Origin: Medicago truncatula
Lineage: Eukaryota; Streptophyta; Magnoliopsida; Fabales; Fabaceae
Length of the DNA: 64,000 bases
Direction: 5' to 3'
Assembly: GCF_003473485.1 (NCBI RefSeq)
Contig: NC_053045.1
Location: forward strand, 39,096,494 to 39,160,493
Positions 22,966 to 36,085 of the stretch are shown here, piece after piece. Under the pieces are notes generated by a model. It was not told the origin of the DNA. It made no database searches and was given only the letters and a program-made list of their open reading frames with translations. The position numbers were made by a program, and so were the translations under genes. Numbering within the stretch: the stretch's first letter is position 1; every line of letters starts with the position of its first letter.

Positions 22966-23395
22966 CACTCCAATTGGGCCATAATCTCCATAAATTTCAT
23001 ATACATCATCAATAAAGCAGCAAGCACCAAATAAGCGATTTGGTCATACAAAGAAGTAGCAAGAGTTGTCTTCCTTCAACTATAGTTTGAAAAGAGAAAG
23101 TGAAATCAAATATATATTATATTACCACAGATCATTTGTCAAAAGCATTAAAACTTGCATATTTAGAAGATTACTTACTTATCACAAAAATTCCAGCCAC
23201 AGATAGATAGTCCCTACTTTTCTGAGAGCTTCCCTCCATCATTGAACCATGTCAGAGTCATGTTTGAATGTTTCTTTATGTTTAACAAAGGCTTCACCAT
23301 AATTCTGACTTTACTTTCGCACCTCAGAAAGATCAACTTCATAGAAAATAGGCAGAACACATCTTATGTAATGAAGGATGTATTCAATAGGCAAA
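22966..23395 (-). pseudogene. TIR-NB-LRR pseudogene fragment (TNL4)
   Basis: 22966-23075 matches part of the TNL2 NB-ARC exon around the P-loop (about 18900-19010). It is joined directly to TNL2-like intron 1 sequence (ACTATAGTTTGAAAAG, 23077) by loss of about 300 bp, and then to a decayed TIR exon (about 23180-23395: matches EERFQ, DVDPSEVR and ILHC regions with many changes). It is closest to TNL2 rather than TNL1. Confidence 0.8.
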
Positions 23396-25959
23396 ACACC
23401 TCATAATATTATTTTATCACATATATTTTTTATATTCACATGATTAAGTATATATCAATTCCATATTAAAATGGTAAAGCTGCACCCATGAGACGATTTC
23501 ACATATTTTTCTCTAGATTATTAGCATGTAATATTTTCAAACTTTATAAATTAACACAAATGCTGAAATAAAAATAAAAGTAATGAAATAAGTTTAAAAA
23601 AAAACATTGAAATTAGGTTAGAAAAATGCAGTTTTGAAATGGAGACCAAAATTGTACAATTAGAAATAGATGGATCATGTGTGAGCTCCAACCACTTGAC
23701 TATTTGACCCAAAAAAAAAAAAAATAGATGGATCAAAATTGTAATTTTGTCAAAATAAGTTGATCAAAACTGCATAACGATATCATATATATTGTTTTCA
23801 TCTAGCAATAGACACGCCTCGGTTCAAACCTCATAAGCTCGTCATAAGCAGCCTCGGTAAAAAAAAAATCATATTGATACAATTTTAATAATATGCTTTT
23901 ATTTTATAATATTCTAATCTCAATAAAAAAGTTAGATTAAACCAAATGATAAGGATCAAATTACGCTATAATGTTATATTATACACCATATAAGTGAGGT
24001 TGGCAAGGATCATTGTTAAAACAACAACAACCAAGTTTTATCATTGTTAAAAAAAAAAAAAAATCCACTAAGTGAGGTTGGAGAGGATCAAATTACGTTG
24101 TAATGTTATATTACACACCATATATTTATCAAACACATTAATCTTTATATCTTAATAGCTTTTCTAGTGATTAGTCATTCTATCCGAACATCAATGCATT
24201 GACCTTTACTCATTCGATAATGTGCTCGAGCTATAAAACGTGTTGCTTTCGAGCAACAACTTAACATTCACACTATTGCGTATTTGATCCATGTCATAGA
24301 GATTTGACAAAGTTTTGCATTGGTTGTCGAAACCTAACACAACATTATTTGTTTACTTGAGTTTGGGACTGGCTATCTATAATAAAGCTAACATAGGCAT
24401 GAATTAGCTTTGTGGTAAAAACTTTTGTTTTAATTTTTGATCGAATTTTATATATTTATTTTTAAAAATTTATATTTCATAACATTTTAACTTTTTTTTT
24501 TTTGAGGGAAACATTTTAACTTTTTATAATTTAACTTATATTTTATAAGGTTAAATGCGTAAGTTATTTTCTAATCATATTATGTTGGTTTCTAAAGTAG
24601 TTGATATTAAGAATACTTTTTTTTTAACAAGATACATATATCATCTTGTTAGCTCGTCAAACACTAAATTAAGTTTGAGATAGAATATGATAGTTTATTT
24701 TATCATGTCTCTGATATCCTTCCCATCAAAAGATCTTTAGATGTGTTTGGTTTTTGGATGACGAAAATATTAATTTATGTTTGAATATATCTAATAAAAA
24801 TACAACTTTTATCGAATTCATATTTGCTCTATTTATTTACCTTTATTTACCGTTCATTATTTATGACAAATGGATAGAAATAAGTGAAAGATCAGTGAGA
24901 TCTATCAGTGAGGTCCACTTATTAATAGTTCAAGAGGAGTAGGTTTAATAGTTAAAATTTGACTCTCTATATGCTGGAGGGACAAAGTTCAAATCTTTGT
25001 AATATGACAATTAGTACCATTTCTATAATAAAAATTTCCACTTCCCGGTTTTTTTTTTTTTTTTTTTTTTAAAAAAGCACATCGGTCAGTAAATGGAGGT
25101 AGTTAAATAGATTAAAAAAGCACATTTTTATCAATTCTCAAATAAATGGAGAATTTTAATAATAAAATGAATTTTAACATGTGTAGTGTCAAATTGGATT
25201 TGTTTTTTCCTTTCTATTTTTGTAATTATATAAATTTCCTATTAAATTATCGAATTTAAATTAAACTTAAGTTTCTATTATTTATTTAAATAAAAAACTT
25301 CAATTTTAAAAAAATTATTTACTTTTAACTTTTAAATTTATAACACAAATCCAAACTCTTGATAGGATTATCGATTGTTTATAATTTTTCATTGCTAATA
25401 TTCTAATAATATTTCAGTTTCACTAATATATTCACAATAATAAATCTTCAATTTTTTACTCGTTCAATGTAACAAATTTGATTTGAAAGAGAAACCCACA
25501 TTGTGCGGTCACAAACTCTTTTACGAAGATTGGTTAAACGATTGTGTGAACTTCGTATCAATAATATGATAATAAAAATAAAAATGATATTGTTCAAAAA
25601 AATCAAAATATATTTTTATGAGAAAAAAAAATCATAAAATTAATATTAAATGTAGTACAAGAAAGCAATAAGACAGTCATATGAATTTTATGATTTTCAC
25701 AAAACCGACAAATTACCAAGAAATGTTCTTGAAACTTCTCAAAGTGCATATTCGAATAAAATGGGATAAGCCAAAAACAGAAAAACAGAGGCAAAATTAA
25801 GAAAGAAATGTCACTCTCCGTATATATAAAATAAAAATAAATATACATTGACAATTTCTCTTCTTATCTTCAAACATATAACTCTCTCCAACCTTCTCAT
25901 ATCTTTATAGAATCCAAATTCCAATTTCAAACCATTCACTCGTCACACACAACAAAGTA
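23396..25959. other. AT-rich intergenic DNA upstream of the DUF1685 gene
   Basis: 23690-23730 and 23800-23875 look like SINE ends (CCAACCACTTGACTATTTGA plus A-run; CGGTTCAAACC). 23940-24125 contains a decayed direct repeat (AGTGAGGTTGG and GGATCAAATTACG occur twice). 25040-25075 has a T-run followed by AAAAAAGC. A TATA-like TATATATAAAATA at about 25821-25833 is a plausible promoter for the gene at 25960. The remainder is featureless. Confidence 0.45.
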
Positions 25960-26679
25960 ATGTCTGCAGAACAAATTCTAACGTTGTTAGATTCCTTTTG
26001 GTTTGAAACAACAATTCTAACCAACAAAAATCCTTCAAAAGTTGAAGAAATTCTTCCTCAAGACACAAATCTCTTACTTGTTCCAACTCCAAACCTTGAT
26101 GTTAGGTTCTATAGTGAGCAAAACTTGAGCATCATAGGATCTGTTTTCTCTGATTCTCCATCACCAAATTCAGTCCTCACCTCATCAAAGCTTAGAACAA
26201 TCCCTTCTGAACGAGAATTCGGAGAATTCTCAACGGGGACTAGTAGTGAAAATCATCATCAGAAGGAAGATGTTGCATACACTAAGAAAAAACAAAGCCA
26301 AAGTTATAGAAGAAGGAGAAGGAAAAGTAGGAGTTTATCAGAGCTTGAGTTTAAAGAGCTAAAAGGGTTTATGGATTTGGGTTTTGTGTTTTCTGAGGAA
26401 GATAAAGATTCAAAATTGGTTTCATTGATACCTGGTTTACAAAGACTTGGAAGAGAAAATGATGATGCAGAAGAAGGTGAAGATGAAGAACATAAGAAGA
26501 TTGATGAAAATGTTTTATCTGATAATAAGCCTTATTTATCTGAGGCTTGGGATGTTTTTGATCAAAGGGAGAGAAAAAATCCATTAGTGAATTGGAGGGT
26601 ACCAGATAAGGGTAGTGAGATTGACATGAAAGACAATCTTAAATTCTGGGCTCATGCAGTTGCATCCATTGCTAGATAA
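25960..26679 (+). CDS. DUF1685 family protein
   Basis: A single-exon 239-codon gene of a plant-specific family of unknown biochemical role. The DUF1685 signature spans about 124-163 (SRSLSELEFKELKGFMDLGF, then FSEEDKDSKLVSLIPGLQRL). It is preceded by a basic patch RRRRRKSR (117-124) that could be a nuclear localisation signal. An acidic stretch follows (168-177, DDAEEGEDEE). The conserved C-terminal block MKDNLKFWAHAVASIAR ends the protein. The N-terminal 110 residues are Ser/Pro/Thr-rich and probably disordered. There is no signal peptide or membrane segment. The first ATG follows AAAGTA and lies about 130 bp after the TATA-like box. A possible polyadenylation signal AATAAA is near 26761. 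I infer no function beyond the family assignment. Confidence 0.88.
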   Translation: MSAEQILTLLDSFWFETTILTNKNPSKVEEILPQDTNLLLVPTPNLDVRFYSEQNLSIIGSVFSDSPSPNSVLTSSKLRTIPSEREFGEFSTGTSSENHHQKEDVAYTKKKQSQSYRRRRRKSRSLSELEFKELKGFMDLGFVFSEEDKDSKLVSLIPGLQRLGRENDDAEEGEDEEHKKIDENVLSDNKPYLSEAWDVFDQRERKNPLVNWRVPDKGSEIDMKDNLKFWAHAVASIAR

Positions 26680-29219
26680 CAATGACCATAAAAGTTGTCA
26701 TTTTGTTATGGAAGTTCTTAATGCAAATTTGTTTCATGTAATTTTGGATTTTAACTAGAATAATAAATGTACATATTTTGCAAGGTATTCTTAAAACATT
26801 TATGGACATTGGTATTAACCTTTTGTGAGGCATTTATTTTCTTCTATAGGTTACTTTCAATAGAATTAATCTTAAATGGTTGCTCAATAGGTCCTCAAGT
26901 GCTTACATTTCTTTAAAGTGTCGATCGAAAGTTACAATCCGAGCGGAATTTACATGCAAAAACAGTCGATCAAAAATTACAGTATGATTGGAAGCGTAAC
27001 CAAAAGACATATTGAACAACCATCTTAATCTTATTTAAGGTATAGTGTATCTCTTCCAACTGAATTTTGGTTCGTTACATTATAAAAAACTTCTACCAAT
27101 CTAATCTTTATTGGTGGCTTTTTTAGGCTTTCTAGTATTGGTCAATTTTGCTATTTTTTATGACAACTTTATTTGTTACTATGAAAAATCTTGATTAGTT
27201 TATTTCATGTGCGTGGTAAGGAACTTCAATAGCACAAAGACACGTTGCTTGGCTTAATTTGTATTTTATGTGCTCAATAATTGAGCAATACAATATAATA
27301 CAGGCAGAACATTATACTGTTATTATAGATGTGGTGGACACGAGGTTAGATATCACCATGTTACTAAAATAATGTTGTTTAGTGAATAACAAGAATAATT
27401 GGGTGGGGCATTGGGTTCAAGAGAAAGAGACAAGTAGACCCACTCATCATTATTTCACTCTAGCTAGTGGAGGTTGTCTCTGCTAGAATTGTGTTGTTGT
27501 GATTGAAAATGTTTTGTCCAACGTGAACCACAAGTTAAATAAAATCAACAAGAGAAATGGAAGTTGAGATAACACCACTTGCTATCCATTTATGGCTTTA
27601 AATCACACCAAGAGTCGTGTTATGAATTGTGATGCTTAAATTTTTATTTATTAAGAAATTAAATCAGCTCATTCAAATGCGCGAAGAGAATCGAACTTGA
27701 GATTGTAAGGATAAACACACTTTTAGATCCCAAACCAATACCACTTGACCAACTCAAATAGGCTATGTTTGAAATATTTTTAGGGTCTTGCTAACCATTG
27801 CTCCCGAGGCAATGGTTAAAGAAGCCAAAAGTAGAATGTTTACATTGGTTTCAACAACATTTTGACTTTAAAAAAATTAAATTTATCACTTTTCACCATT
27901 TTCCAATGCTAAAATTCTATTTTTATCCCCTTGTCTAATGCTCCAAGGGCAATAGTTAGCATTCTCCATATTTTTAATACCATGTTTGAAACCAAAACAT
28001 TTTAAAATGATCAAACTAAAATTTATTAACTATGTTTCTTCACTTCTTGATTCAAAAGTTATTTTGTAGAAGTCAAAGGTATTCGATCTTACTTATTAAG
28101 ATACATATATTAAATGTAAGTAAGGAAAAAAAAAATCCTTTTGAAAATTCTTAGATTTTCTAAAAATATGTAAGTATATTAGACATAGTCAATGGGAAGA
28201 AGTTAAAGTGAAATTTCGAGTTCAGGATAGGATATACAATATTGGATGCAAACGTGTGTTTGTAAAATCTTTGAATAAAGAATTCAAATTAGGACATATT
28301 AATGAACTTGGAAGTTTCCTAATGAAAGTTGACATTGGACAATTAGCCAAGTTAATTTCTAGTTCTCTATTATATTTGCAAATCAATATCTTAAAAATCG
28401 AGTATTTAATCTCAACCCTCGTTTAAAAAAATCGAATCAAACCAAACGAAACTTTCAAGTCATGGTTAATCATTCGAAATAGGACAAAACAACGATCAAA
28501 CGGCTCAAATAACCAAACTGTAAATGTTACTAGTGACAATGCAATTTGGTTTCTTGTGAAAACAATGTATATAATATGCTAGAAGCTCCGTACAAAAAAA
28601 ATCTATTCGTTTTTGTTTCATAGTACTGCCAGAAAACTGGGACCTTAACGGCATAAAGAATCCTTATTTTATCATCAAATTGAGACAGAAAGAGTTATAT
28701 TATACCAAGATTGAGTCACATGCAACAAAATGATTGTCATCAAAACACATTTGCCATTATTTTAGATAAAGATCATACGTATGCAATGACACTTGTCAAA
28801 GAATATGCTTGTAGATTGTAATGCTACAACCAATGATTTCAAGATACGCTTACGAAAGATTAATATTTATAATGTAAAATACTTTTGATACTATAATAAT
28901 CCTTATTCCTTTAAAGCTTTGGTAGAAATAAATGAGTAGTACACGTCAATTCACATATATCTGATTTTCATTGTGTCATCTACATTAACCTTTAGCTGAT
29001 AATGTTTTTCTATTTCATGTAAATCAATAATAATCAAATGACAAAGTTACACATCATGAGATGCATGTAAAAAAAAAGCTTTTCTTTTATTTACCCTTGT
29101 ATATACTACTATAAATCATGTATGTTTGTTATATTTACCCAAATTACAATGACATGCTATATATGGATGAATTAATTACATTGGACAGAGAGGATATGTT
29201 ATAGGGAGAATAAGGGTCC
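26680..29219. other. Intergenic DNA
   Basis: 27690-27770 (-) looks like a SINE: TTGAGTTGGTCAAGTGGTAT as box A region and CTCAAGTTCGATTCTC as box B. 27782-27967 is a MITE (listed separately). The remainder is AT-rich, with no open frame of recognisable family; the 72-codon frame at 28208-28426 has no known domain. Confidence 0.45.
27782..27967. mobile_element. MITE, GTTAACGAGTGCC family, copy 2
   Basis: The left end AGGGTCTTGCTAACCATTGC is paired with a right end GGGCAATAGTTAGCATTCTC. The internal layout is like the 11806 copy: AAAGAAGCCAAAAGT after the left end and a pyrimidine-rich TTTTATCCCCTTGTC before the right end. Confidence 0.6.
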
Positions 29220-32200
29220 CTAGTCCTTGGTGGATGAGGTTGCCTCTGGAAGTTTGACTGTGGAAGGCTTAACAGCACCACCCTTCCTTGAGTATTCCCT
29301 CCATTTTCTAGCAGCAGCTGCAGCTCTTTTTGCTCTTTCTTTTACTTCCTCCTCTGCAAAATTATCATCATTTCAAAGACTATTTAGTGGAATGGAATAA
29401 CAATAAAGGAAGATCTTGGTTGATTGACATTATGGTTTCTAATTATGAAAACTATACAACCTTCTTTTGTATTCCATACCTGAATTTTCGTAGTCTCTTG
29501 GTTTTCCTCGAAGATTGTCCCAGTATGAATTTGTTTTATCATAACCTTTCTGCTTCATCATTCTTGACCTCGCTTGTTCCTGCACGACACTCATAATTGT
29601 TTGTCATTTGAATAATTTTCATTGTTACTGTGAAACTAATGAACAATCACATAATTATCTACCAAAGAAAGAGATAATGAGGTTGAGGTGAAATTTCAGT
29701 CGCACAAAATGTTCACGTCATCTAAGACATCCCTCATTGATGTAAAACTAGTAGTCAAGTCACTACTGCATTTGTGCTCAAGTGGGTCGGACCAATCCTA
29801 AGAATTCAGAACTTCCAAACGAGTTTGATACAAATAAGAATATGGGACTCTCATGTCAAGACAGTCCTACATACTCAAGAGTGAACATCTAACATCTAAC
29901 TCAATTGCACAAAACTAGCTTATGAAAAATGTTATGGCATATCATAATCATTTTCTGAACCATCAAAATACGTTTATGCTTGAGTAATACTCATCAAAAT
30001 CAAAGAATAAAGAGAAATCTAACTTATTTAGAAAAGATGATATACCCTTCTATCTTTCAGGAACTAAAATGACATTACAAATTTTCAAGGATGTCAATGC
30101 AGTTATTCAAGAGCTAATGTCCGTTTACACTAATTTTGAATTCCATAAAGACCTTTCCCAAGATTAACAGGAGAAACAATGATAATTTAGGGGTTAATGC
30201 ATACAAATAAGTTATTCTTAAGGAAAAAATGGTGAAAGTGAATGAGTTCTTACCAAGAATTTTAACTGTCTTTTCTCCCATCGGGTATTTGCCTGCCGTT
30301 ATTATAGTATGGTTAGATAATATTAGAGGAGACAACACATAAATATCAAACATAAATGACCCAGTAATCTCTAAGTTATTACCATTCTGAAAACGTCGCC
30401 TAATGCTGATCCCATTCCTGAAAGCATTAGGGCAACCTGCTCGGATATAAGCAGCTCAGTAGTTGTTATAACTAGGAGAGGTAAACTTTATGTTTTCAAA
30501 AGTAAAGAAAATGTAGAAGTTTAAAGACTAAACTAATGTGGAGAAACATAAATTCTAAATCATGAGAAATCCATCAAGAAATTTTCTAGTATGAAAAGTT
30601 AAAAAGCAAGTGATATTTGCTCAAAATTGTTTGTCATAAATTAGTAGCCATCGAGCAGAAAGGGAAAAAATACGACATTATGAAATTATCTTACGAACAG
30701 AGATCTTAAGGAGGGAAAAGGAAGAAATAAACTTTTATGACTTTGGCCTTACATTGACTCTTTCTATACGGCGCATTTCGTCTTCAAGTAATGATAGTTG
30801 TGCAGCTGATGTCCAATGAATGCAGTCAACAGGGCTAAAATACAAAGAATGAATGTCAAATTAAGCTCAGAGATCTCTGTTAGCTTAGTTGCTTCACAAA
30901 CAATGTTATTTTCATGCCAAAGGTCCTAAAAATTAAGTGTTTAACTACACCAAAGGAAGCATAACTGCATATAATATGTTGAACCGTTGAAGTTAAGAAA
31001 TAATAGTGGCGCTTTATACAACATCGTCACCAAATAAAACATATCAGTAATATAGAATGGTGGTTAATGTAAAATTGAAACCTATTTAAAGAATCAAAAC
31101 AACGAATGTATGATTATAGTAATGTTCATAGTCATAAACATACCAACTTTCAATAGCCGTTTGAATTAATTCAGGGTTCCCAAACTGATTGTATACTCTG
31201 GCTCTTCCAAAGTCTTCTTCAATTCCAAACACATCACAGGCAACATTGGCACAGTTTTTGCAGCCTGTTCAAAGATATTGAAGAATAATTACACAACACG
31301 CCTTGCAAAAACTCTAAATAGATCACATTAGCATCTAATCTAACAAAGGTAATGAAGGACTGTCTAGGTCTATCAATAAATGAACCATATCAATTAAGCA
31401 CATAAAAAGATAGATATAAATGTCAGCGTTTATTATCTCTTCGGCATGATTTGACTGACTCCTCATCGAATCACAAATGCTTTTCAATAAAGGAAGTGTT
31501 GTCAGATTGTGAGGATAAATTACCAAAGGAGTTGAATTAAGGAAAGACAATTGAATCAAAATGTGGTAAGTATATGCTAAATATTAAGCTATAATAGTTA
31601 CACTGACATAGATAGAACTGTTTGTTCTCGTCTGAAAACACAAGTCTAGGTCCCCGTTTCTGTTCAAGGTGAGTGACACCCTTAATTGGAGGATAACCTA
31701 GTACTTTAAGAATTGTGTAGAGTCTCTCTTTTTCTCTCTGCCTTTATCCTTTTATATGTGTCCATTTTATAGGGTTTGGGTCTGCTCCTTTCGTCAGGCC
31801 CACCCTGATTTGGGTACTTGGTCCCCACAGGATATTCACTCGTGATTAGCAATGATTAGGTCAGGTACGAAGGGTAAACGCGTGTCACACCATGTGTGGA
31901 ACTGGAAGGAGCAAGCCCATAATTATGGACGGTGGCTCTTACTTGGTTAATCCCCATCTCCCTATCCAGTATAGTAGTTATGGGGGATGGTCCTATATGC
32001 TTACTCAGTCGTCCTAAATCGGACGTTTTTGGAGACAACTTACCCCTCCCTATGGAATTGAGCTTGGCCCAATGGTCTTAATATTTGGTACTGAACACCG
32101 TTAACATACAAGGCAACGTCGTAAGAGTGATTTGAAAATTGAAAGTACCTATGCAGCTGAATTCATCGACAAAAACATGATCCTTCGGACTAGAATCATC

Positions 32201-33238
32201 CATGAAAGGATTGATTGATGTCAAAGAATAGCCATGAATATCATCATAAACCCTGCGCTGAACTGGATCACTGAGCACCTGAAATAGAAAAGTTAGAAAA
32301 CTTGAAACCACAAATTTTCAAGCATAATAAAATTGAAGATATCCAAAAAGGAAACCACCTCATAGACTTCATTGATGAAGGTGCAGAAATTAGTGGTCTC
32401 AGGATCATTGCCACTCAAATCCGGGTGGCAAGTTTTCATACAATTGTAGTATGCCTTCTTGATCTGCTCTGGTGTTGCATCTGGAAGCTGGTAAAAAGGA
32501 CCAATTTAACAATCATTAAAAATCTATAAATTTTATTTCAGCATCCAATATATATAGATAAAGTGAAAAATTCACCTAATCATGGTTCAGAAAATATGAA
32601 AGACCCATATAAAAAATAATTTCACAGTTAAGAAAATCACTCAAATCATGGTTGAAAAGAAGTATGAAAGTTACTTTTTTGATTAACTAAGATATTCCTT
32701 GTTTGACTCATCAAAACTAAAACAAGTCGAATTACTAACACAAACCCCAAGTGTCAAATTTAATGAACCAAATTGACTATAAGACACATTTGAGAACTAA
32801 ACTAACTAACTATATATAACCTAAATGGCAAACAAAAAACACATTTAGATATGTTTTTGTAAACTGATAAAAGGTTAATATTCACCACTCTATCACACCA
32901 TTTTCACTAATATCTTTGAAATTCCACAAAAACACATGCATGATTGTTATTGTTCTAGTTGTAATAAACAGAAGAAAAATAAGAGTTTGATGAATTATTA
33001 CCAGACCCAAAACTGCATAATAGTCTTCAGCTCCAACACTGTCACTGGTTGAAAATGATTCCTGTTCAGTAGCAACTCTTACCCTACCAAAACCTCTTCG
33101 TTTGCAACTTGGTGTTGCAAATCTCCATGGACTAACTGCAGTTTTTTGTTGTAGCATCTGCCATGAGCTTCTAGTACACAAAGATGAGTTGTGGATTTTT
33201 AGAGCTTCTGGGTATAGTGGAGTCAATAATTGAGCCAT
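29220..33238 (-). CDS. Chloroplast J-domain plus [4Fe-4S] ferredoxin-like protein (DnaJ C76 type)
   Basis: Nine exons: 33238-33002, 32487-32359, 32278-32149, 31264-31144, 30834-30753, 30436-30383, 30292-30254, 29579-29480, 29353-29220; 1,026 nt, 341 aa. Residues 1 to about 60 are Ser/Arg-rich without acidic residues until EQE, like a plastid transit peptide. The J-domain starts EDYYAVLGL (71-79), with the HPD motif at 100-102 and VLSDPVQRRVYDDIHGYS closing it. A ferredoxin-like domain follows with C164, C167, C170, C174 (CIGCKNCANVAC) and C205-P-V-D-C209. The C-terminal third is Lys/Arg/Ala-rich and probably helical (EEEVKERAKRAAAAARKW). The HPD motif implies stimulation of a plastid Hsp70. 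A cluster-dependent role is inferred and its substrate is unknown. The ATG at 33238 is preferred over upstream frames because the transit peptide starts there. Confidence 0.92.
31600..32085. repeat. Repeat-like insertion inside intron 3 of the J-domain gene
   Basis: This 0.5-kb part of the 884-bp intron is visibly more GC-rich than the surrounding introns (for example GGTCCCCACAGG, GGCCCACCCTG). It also contains a CT-rich TATA-like stretch (CTTTTATATGTG). It may be a solo LTR or another fossil LTR-type fragment, but the ends are not defined. No coding capacity is seen. Confidence 0.3.
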
Positions 33239-36085
33239 TAAAATCACCAATTGCAGTGAAAAGAATTTCAAGTGTTCAACGTAGAAATAAAATGAAAATA
33301 TAAAAATGGAGGTTGATATTTTGATGGATGGAATTATTTTATTTTTAGAATTTTTGAGGTGGAGGAAATTTTGGTGAAATGAAAGTATCAAGGGGTAATG
33401 CTGAGGTGGCAGTGTGAGAATCAAAGACAACCACAGAATCTGGAAGAAACATAAGTTGAATCTAGAGAGCGAATAAAACGAGGTAAAGTGGGGTTTACCT
33501 ACGAATGGCACGTGTCAACTCGTGTATATATGATGCATTATTGCTTGCGGTTTCCGATCTTGTACTTTTGTTTTCACGGATTCTAGAGACTTTTAACATT
33601 GAAGATCCTCTCCATAATTTCTTTTATTTGAAGAGATAAAAATATAAAGAAATTTAAAAATAATTAATAATAATGGGATGCATTTCATTAAATGGAATCA
33701 ATCATTTATTTTTAGCAAATGGAGGTTTGGCGAACATGTCTTACAATCCAAATACAAATTGAAAATGTTTGAGCACATTCATATATATGGAGAAAAATAA
33801 ATGAGAAAAAATTTAATTAGATCTTTCAATTATTTTCTCTTTTAATTTTTTCAATTTATGTGTGTGTTTAATCACTTTTTTTTCGTGTTTATGACCAAGT
33901 AATTAAGTATTTCTATGATTTGGCATTTGTAACTTTTGTCATTTGTACCTTTACTTTTTAACCATATGGGAGACATTTTCTTTTTCTTGCCTTTACAAGG
34001 GGAGTTCAAGAGTATATCAGAGGTGGGTTTGGTGGTTTGTTTCGTCATCATTTAAGATGTGGATCTCATGTTTCTTGAAGCAATTCTCGAGATCCAATGA
34101 TATTTTTCATTTAGGATGTGGATCTCATGTTACATCAAGCAATTTCACTTATATACTTAGGACATCTATTAACCTGTTTTACAAGTAATCCAATGAAATT
34201 TCTCCATTTCTTATTCAAGTTTCAAGTAAGAGAATCAATACCGACATATATCCCTTATTTTTATATGTATTAAAGGTCTAAAGATGTTTGGACTTGAAAG
34301 ATAAAAAAAAAATAAGGGAAATGTTAACGAGTGCTTCTGGGATATTCTTTAAATACTTTAAATGATAAATTTTTAATGAAAAGTTGTGTAATGAATATAT
34401 TGAAAATTGTAACAGTTAACTTTTTAAAAGAATAATTACAAAATTTTAGATGCTTAAAGAGTGCCTCCACCCTGGAGGCACTCGTTAACAAGACCCAAAA
34501 AAATAAAGCATTAAGGAATTCATTCTCACAAGCGAGCCAAGAGTGAACAAGTCATATAGTTTGAAGTTGAAACAAGGCAGATTTGATAGGCGAGCTAGGA
34601 GTGATCTAGAAGCTATAAAGTCATAGACCTTTGTAATTTATGTTTTAAACAATTCACTTAGCGAGCTACATCTCACTAAGAAAATCATAAGGCAGTTTAA
34701 GGACTTGGTGTTGAGCAAACAGAAACCCAACTGTGAAGAAATAATGTCAATTTGCTTAGTGAGCGTCAATTTGCAAAGAAAAATTTCACGTTTACAAACT
34801 CTATAAATAGAGTTGCGCTTCTTAAATTTCAATATCTTATCATTCTAAAAGGCTACGAAAACGAATCTTAAATTCCAGTATCTTATCATTTTAGAAGGTT
34901 AAGGAAACAAATAAGACACATAGAGAGCTTGAAGATCAAGGTGGATCATCATACTTTGGTGGAATCATGAATTGATGCACCAATCCATCTCATTTCATAT
35001 CTTGTTGCAAGCTGCATCACTACGAGTAGTTGTTGATGGAGGCTGAAATTAGTTGAGATCCGATGAGTTTCCTCAATTGTGATTCTTTTTACTTCAAGTG
35101 ATTGACATTGAAGGAGAAACTTTATCCATAAGTTATGGGTTATTAGAGCATTACGTGTGGTTTTTTGGATTTTTTTAAGCTACACTAAGAAATGCATAAA
35201 AATAAAGATAAAGCTAGAAAGATAAATGGATAAAAATGTGAAGATAACATTTTTGATTGATTCAATGTGTCTAATTACAATGTATGATCCGGATATTTAT
35301 AGCAAAAACCTATGTCTATTAGCCAAAAGATATAGCCTAAAATGATAATTTGCTTTTCTTGGCTAATTTCACTAGTTGTGCATGATAATTCCCTTACTAA
35401 TGGGATCATGGCGCCCCATGTTTAACCTTGCGGGTTGTGCGTGATAATTCTCTTGCTAACGTGATAAGTTTTGTTTTGTTATACCATTGACTCTATACTT
35501 GTGCTTAATGTTTTTTCAAAATTAAACTTTGAAATTTATCGTTTTATTTTTAAAAAAAAAATACTAGGAATAGACTTTTATCTAAAGGACTTGTGATTTA
35601 TTTGTAGATGCTAGTTGCGGAACATTGGGCTAGGTTTACAATCACAAACCACTATAAAAATATAATTCTATTTTATCGGTTAATTTAACAAGATATCAAA
35701 AGTTAAAAGATAAAATAGTTCTCTCATTATCTCTCTGGAGATATATGGTCAATGATACATAAAGATATACTTAAAACAAAATAGCTTCGTAAGTATACAC
35801 CCTATTACCTAATCTAGCAATTTTATCAAACCAAATAAAAAAACATAAGTACCTATTACCCAGATAAAAATAAAAAGTAACACCCAAAGACAATAGTTAT
35901 TTCATTATATGGTTGAGAACATGAAGTTTACAAACCTATCGATTCTTCTTCACAAACACCCAAAACTATATATAAGTTCTTATGCACCCACTTTAGGACC
36001 ACAACCTACATACACACGTGCACACTCCAAAATAGTAGTAGCATATATTTTTTAGTTGGATATATGTGGTAGCAGATAAATAGCA
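33239..36085. other. Intergenic DNA with MITE and possible LTR-type remnants
   Basis: 33239-33540 is the 5' flank of the J-domain gene. 34051-34150 has a direct repeat of a GATGTGGATCTCATGTT unit. 34313-34495 is a MITE (listed separately). 34500-35150 contains TCTATAAATAGAGTT (a TATA-like box near 34801) and GAGC-rich repeats, and could be a fossil LTR; the evidence is weak. 35150-36085 is AT-rich and includes the 3' flank of the protease gene. No gene is seen. Confidence 0.4.
34313..34495. mobile_element. MITE, GTTAACGAGTGCC family, copy 3
   Basis: The clearest member: the left end AATGTTAACGAGTGCTTCTG and the right end GGAGGCACTCGTTAACAAGA form an inverted pair. The interior is about 140 bp of AT-rich DNA. 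Confidence 0.7.

Noticed and set aside
33239-33511. N-terminal extension of the J-domain gene frame
   Set aside because: The frame is open upstream, but the extension is hydrophobic and Phe/Leu-rich without transit-peptide character; the ATG at 33238 starts a normal plastid leader.
34500-35150. Complete LTR element
   Set aside because: Only a TATA-like stretch and short repeats are seen; no paired ends or coding domains could be found, so it is kept only as a weak remnant note.
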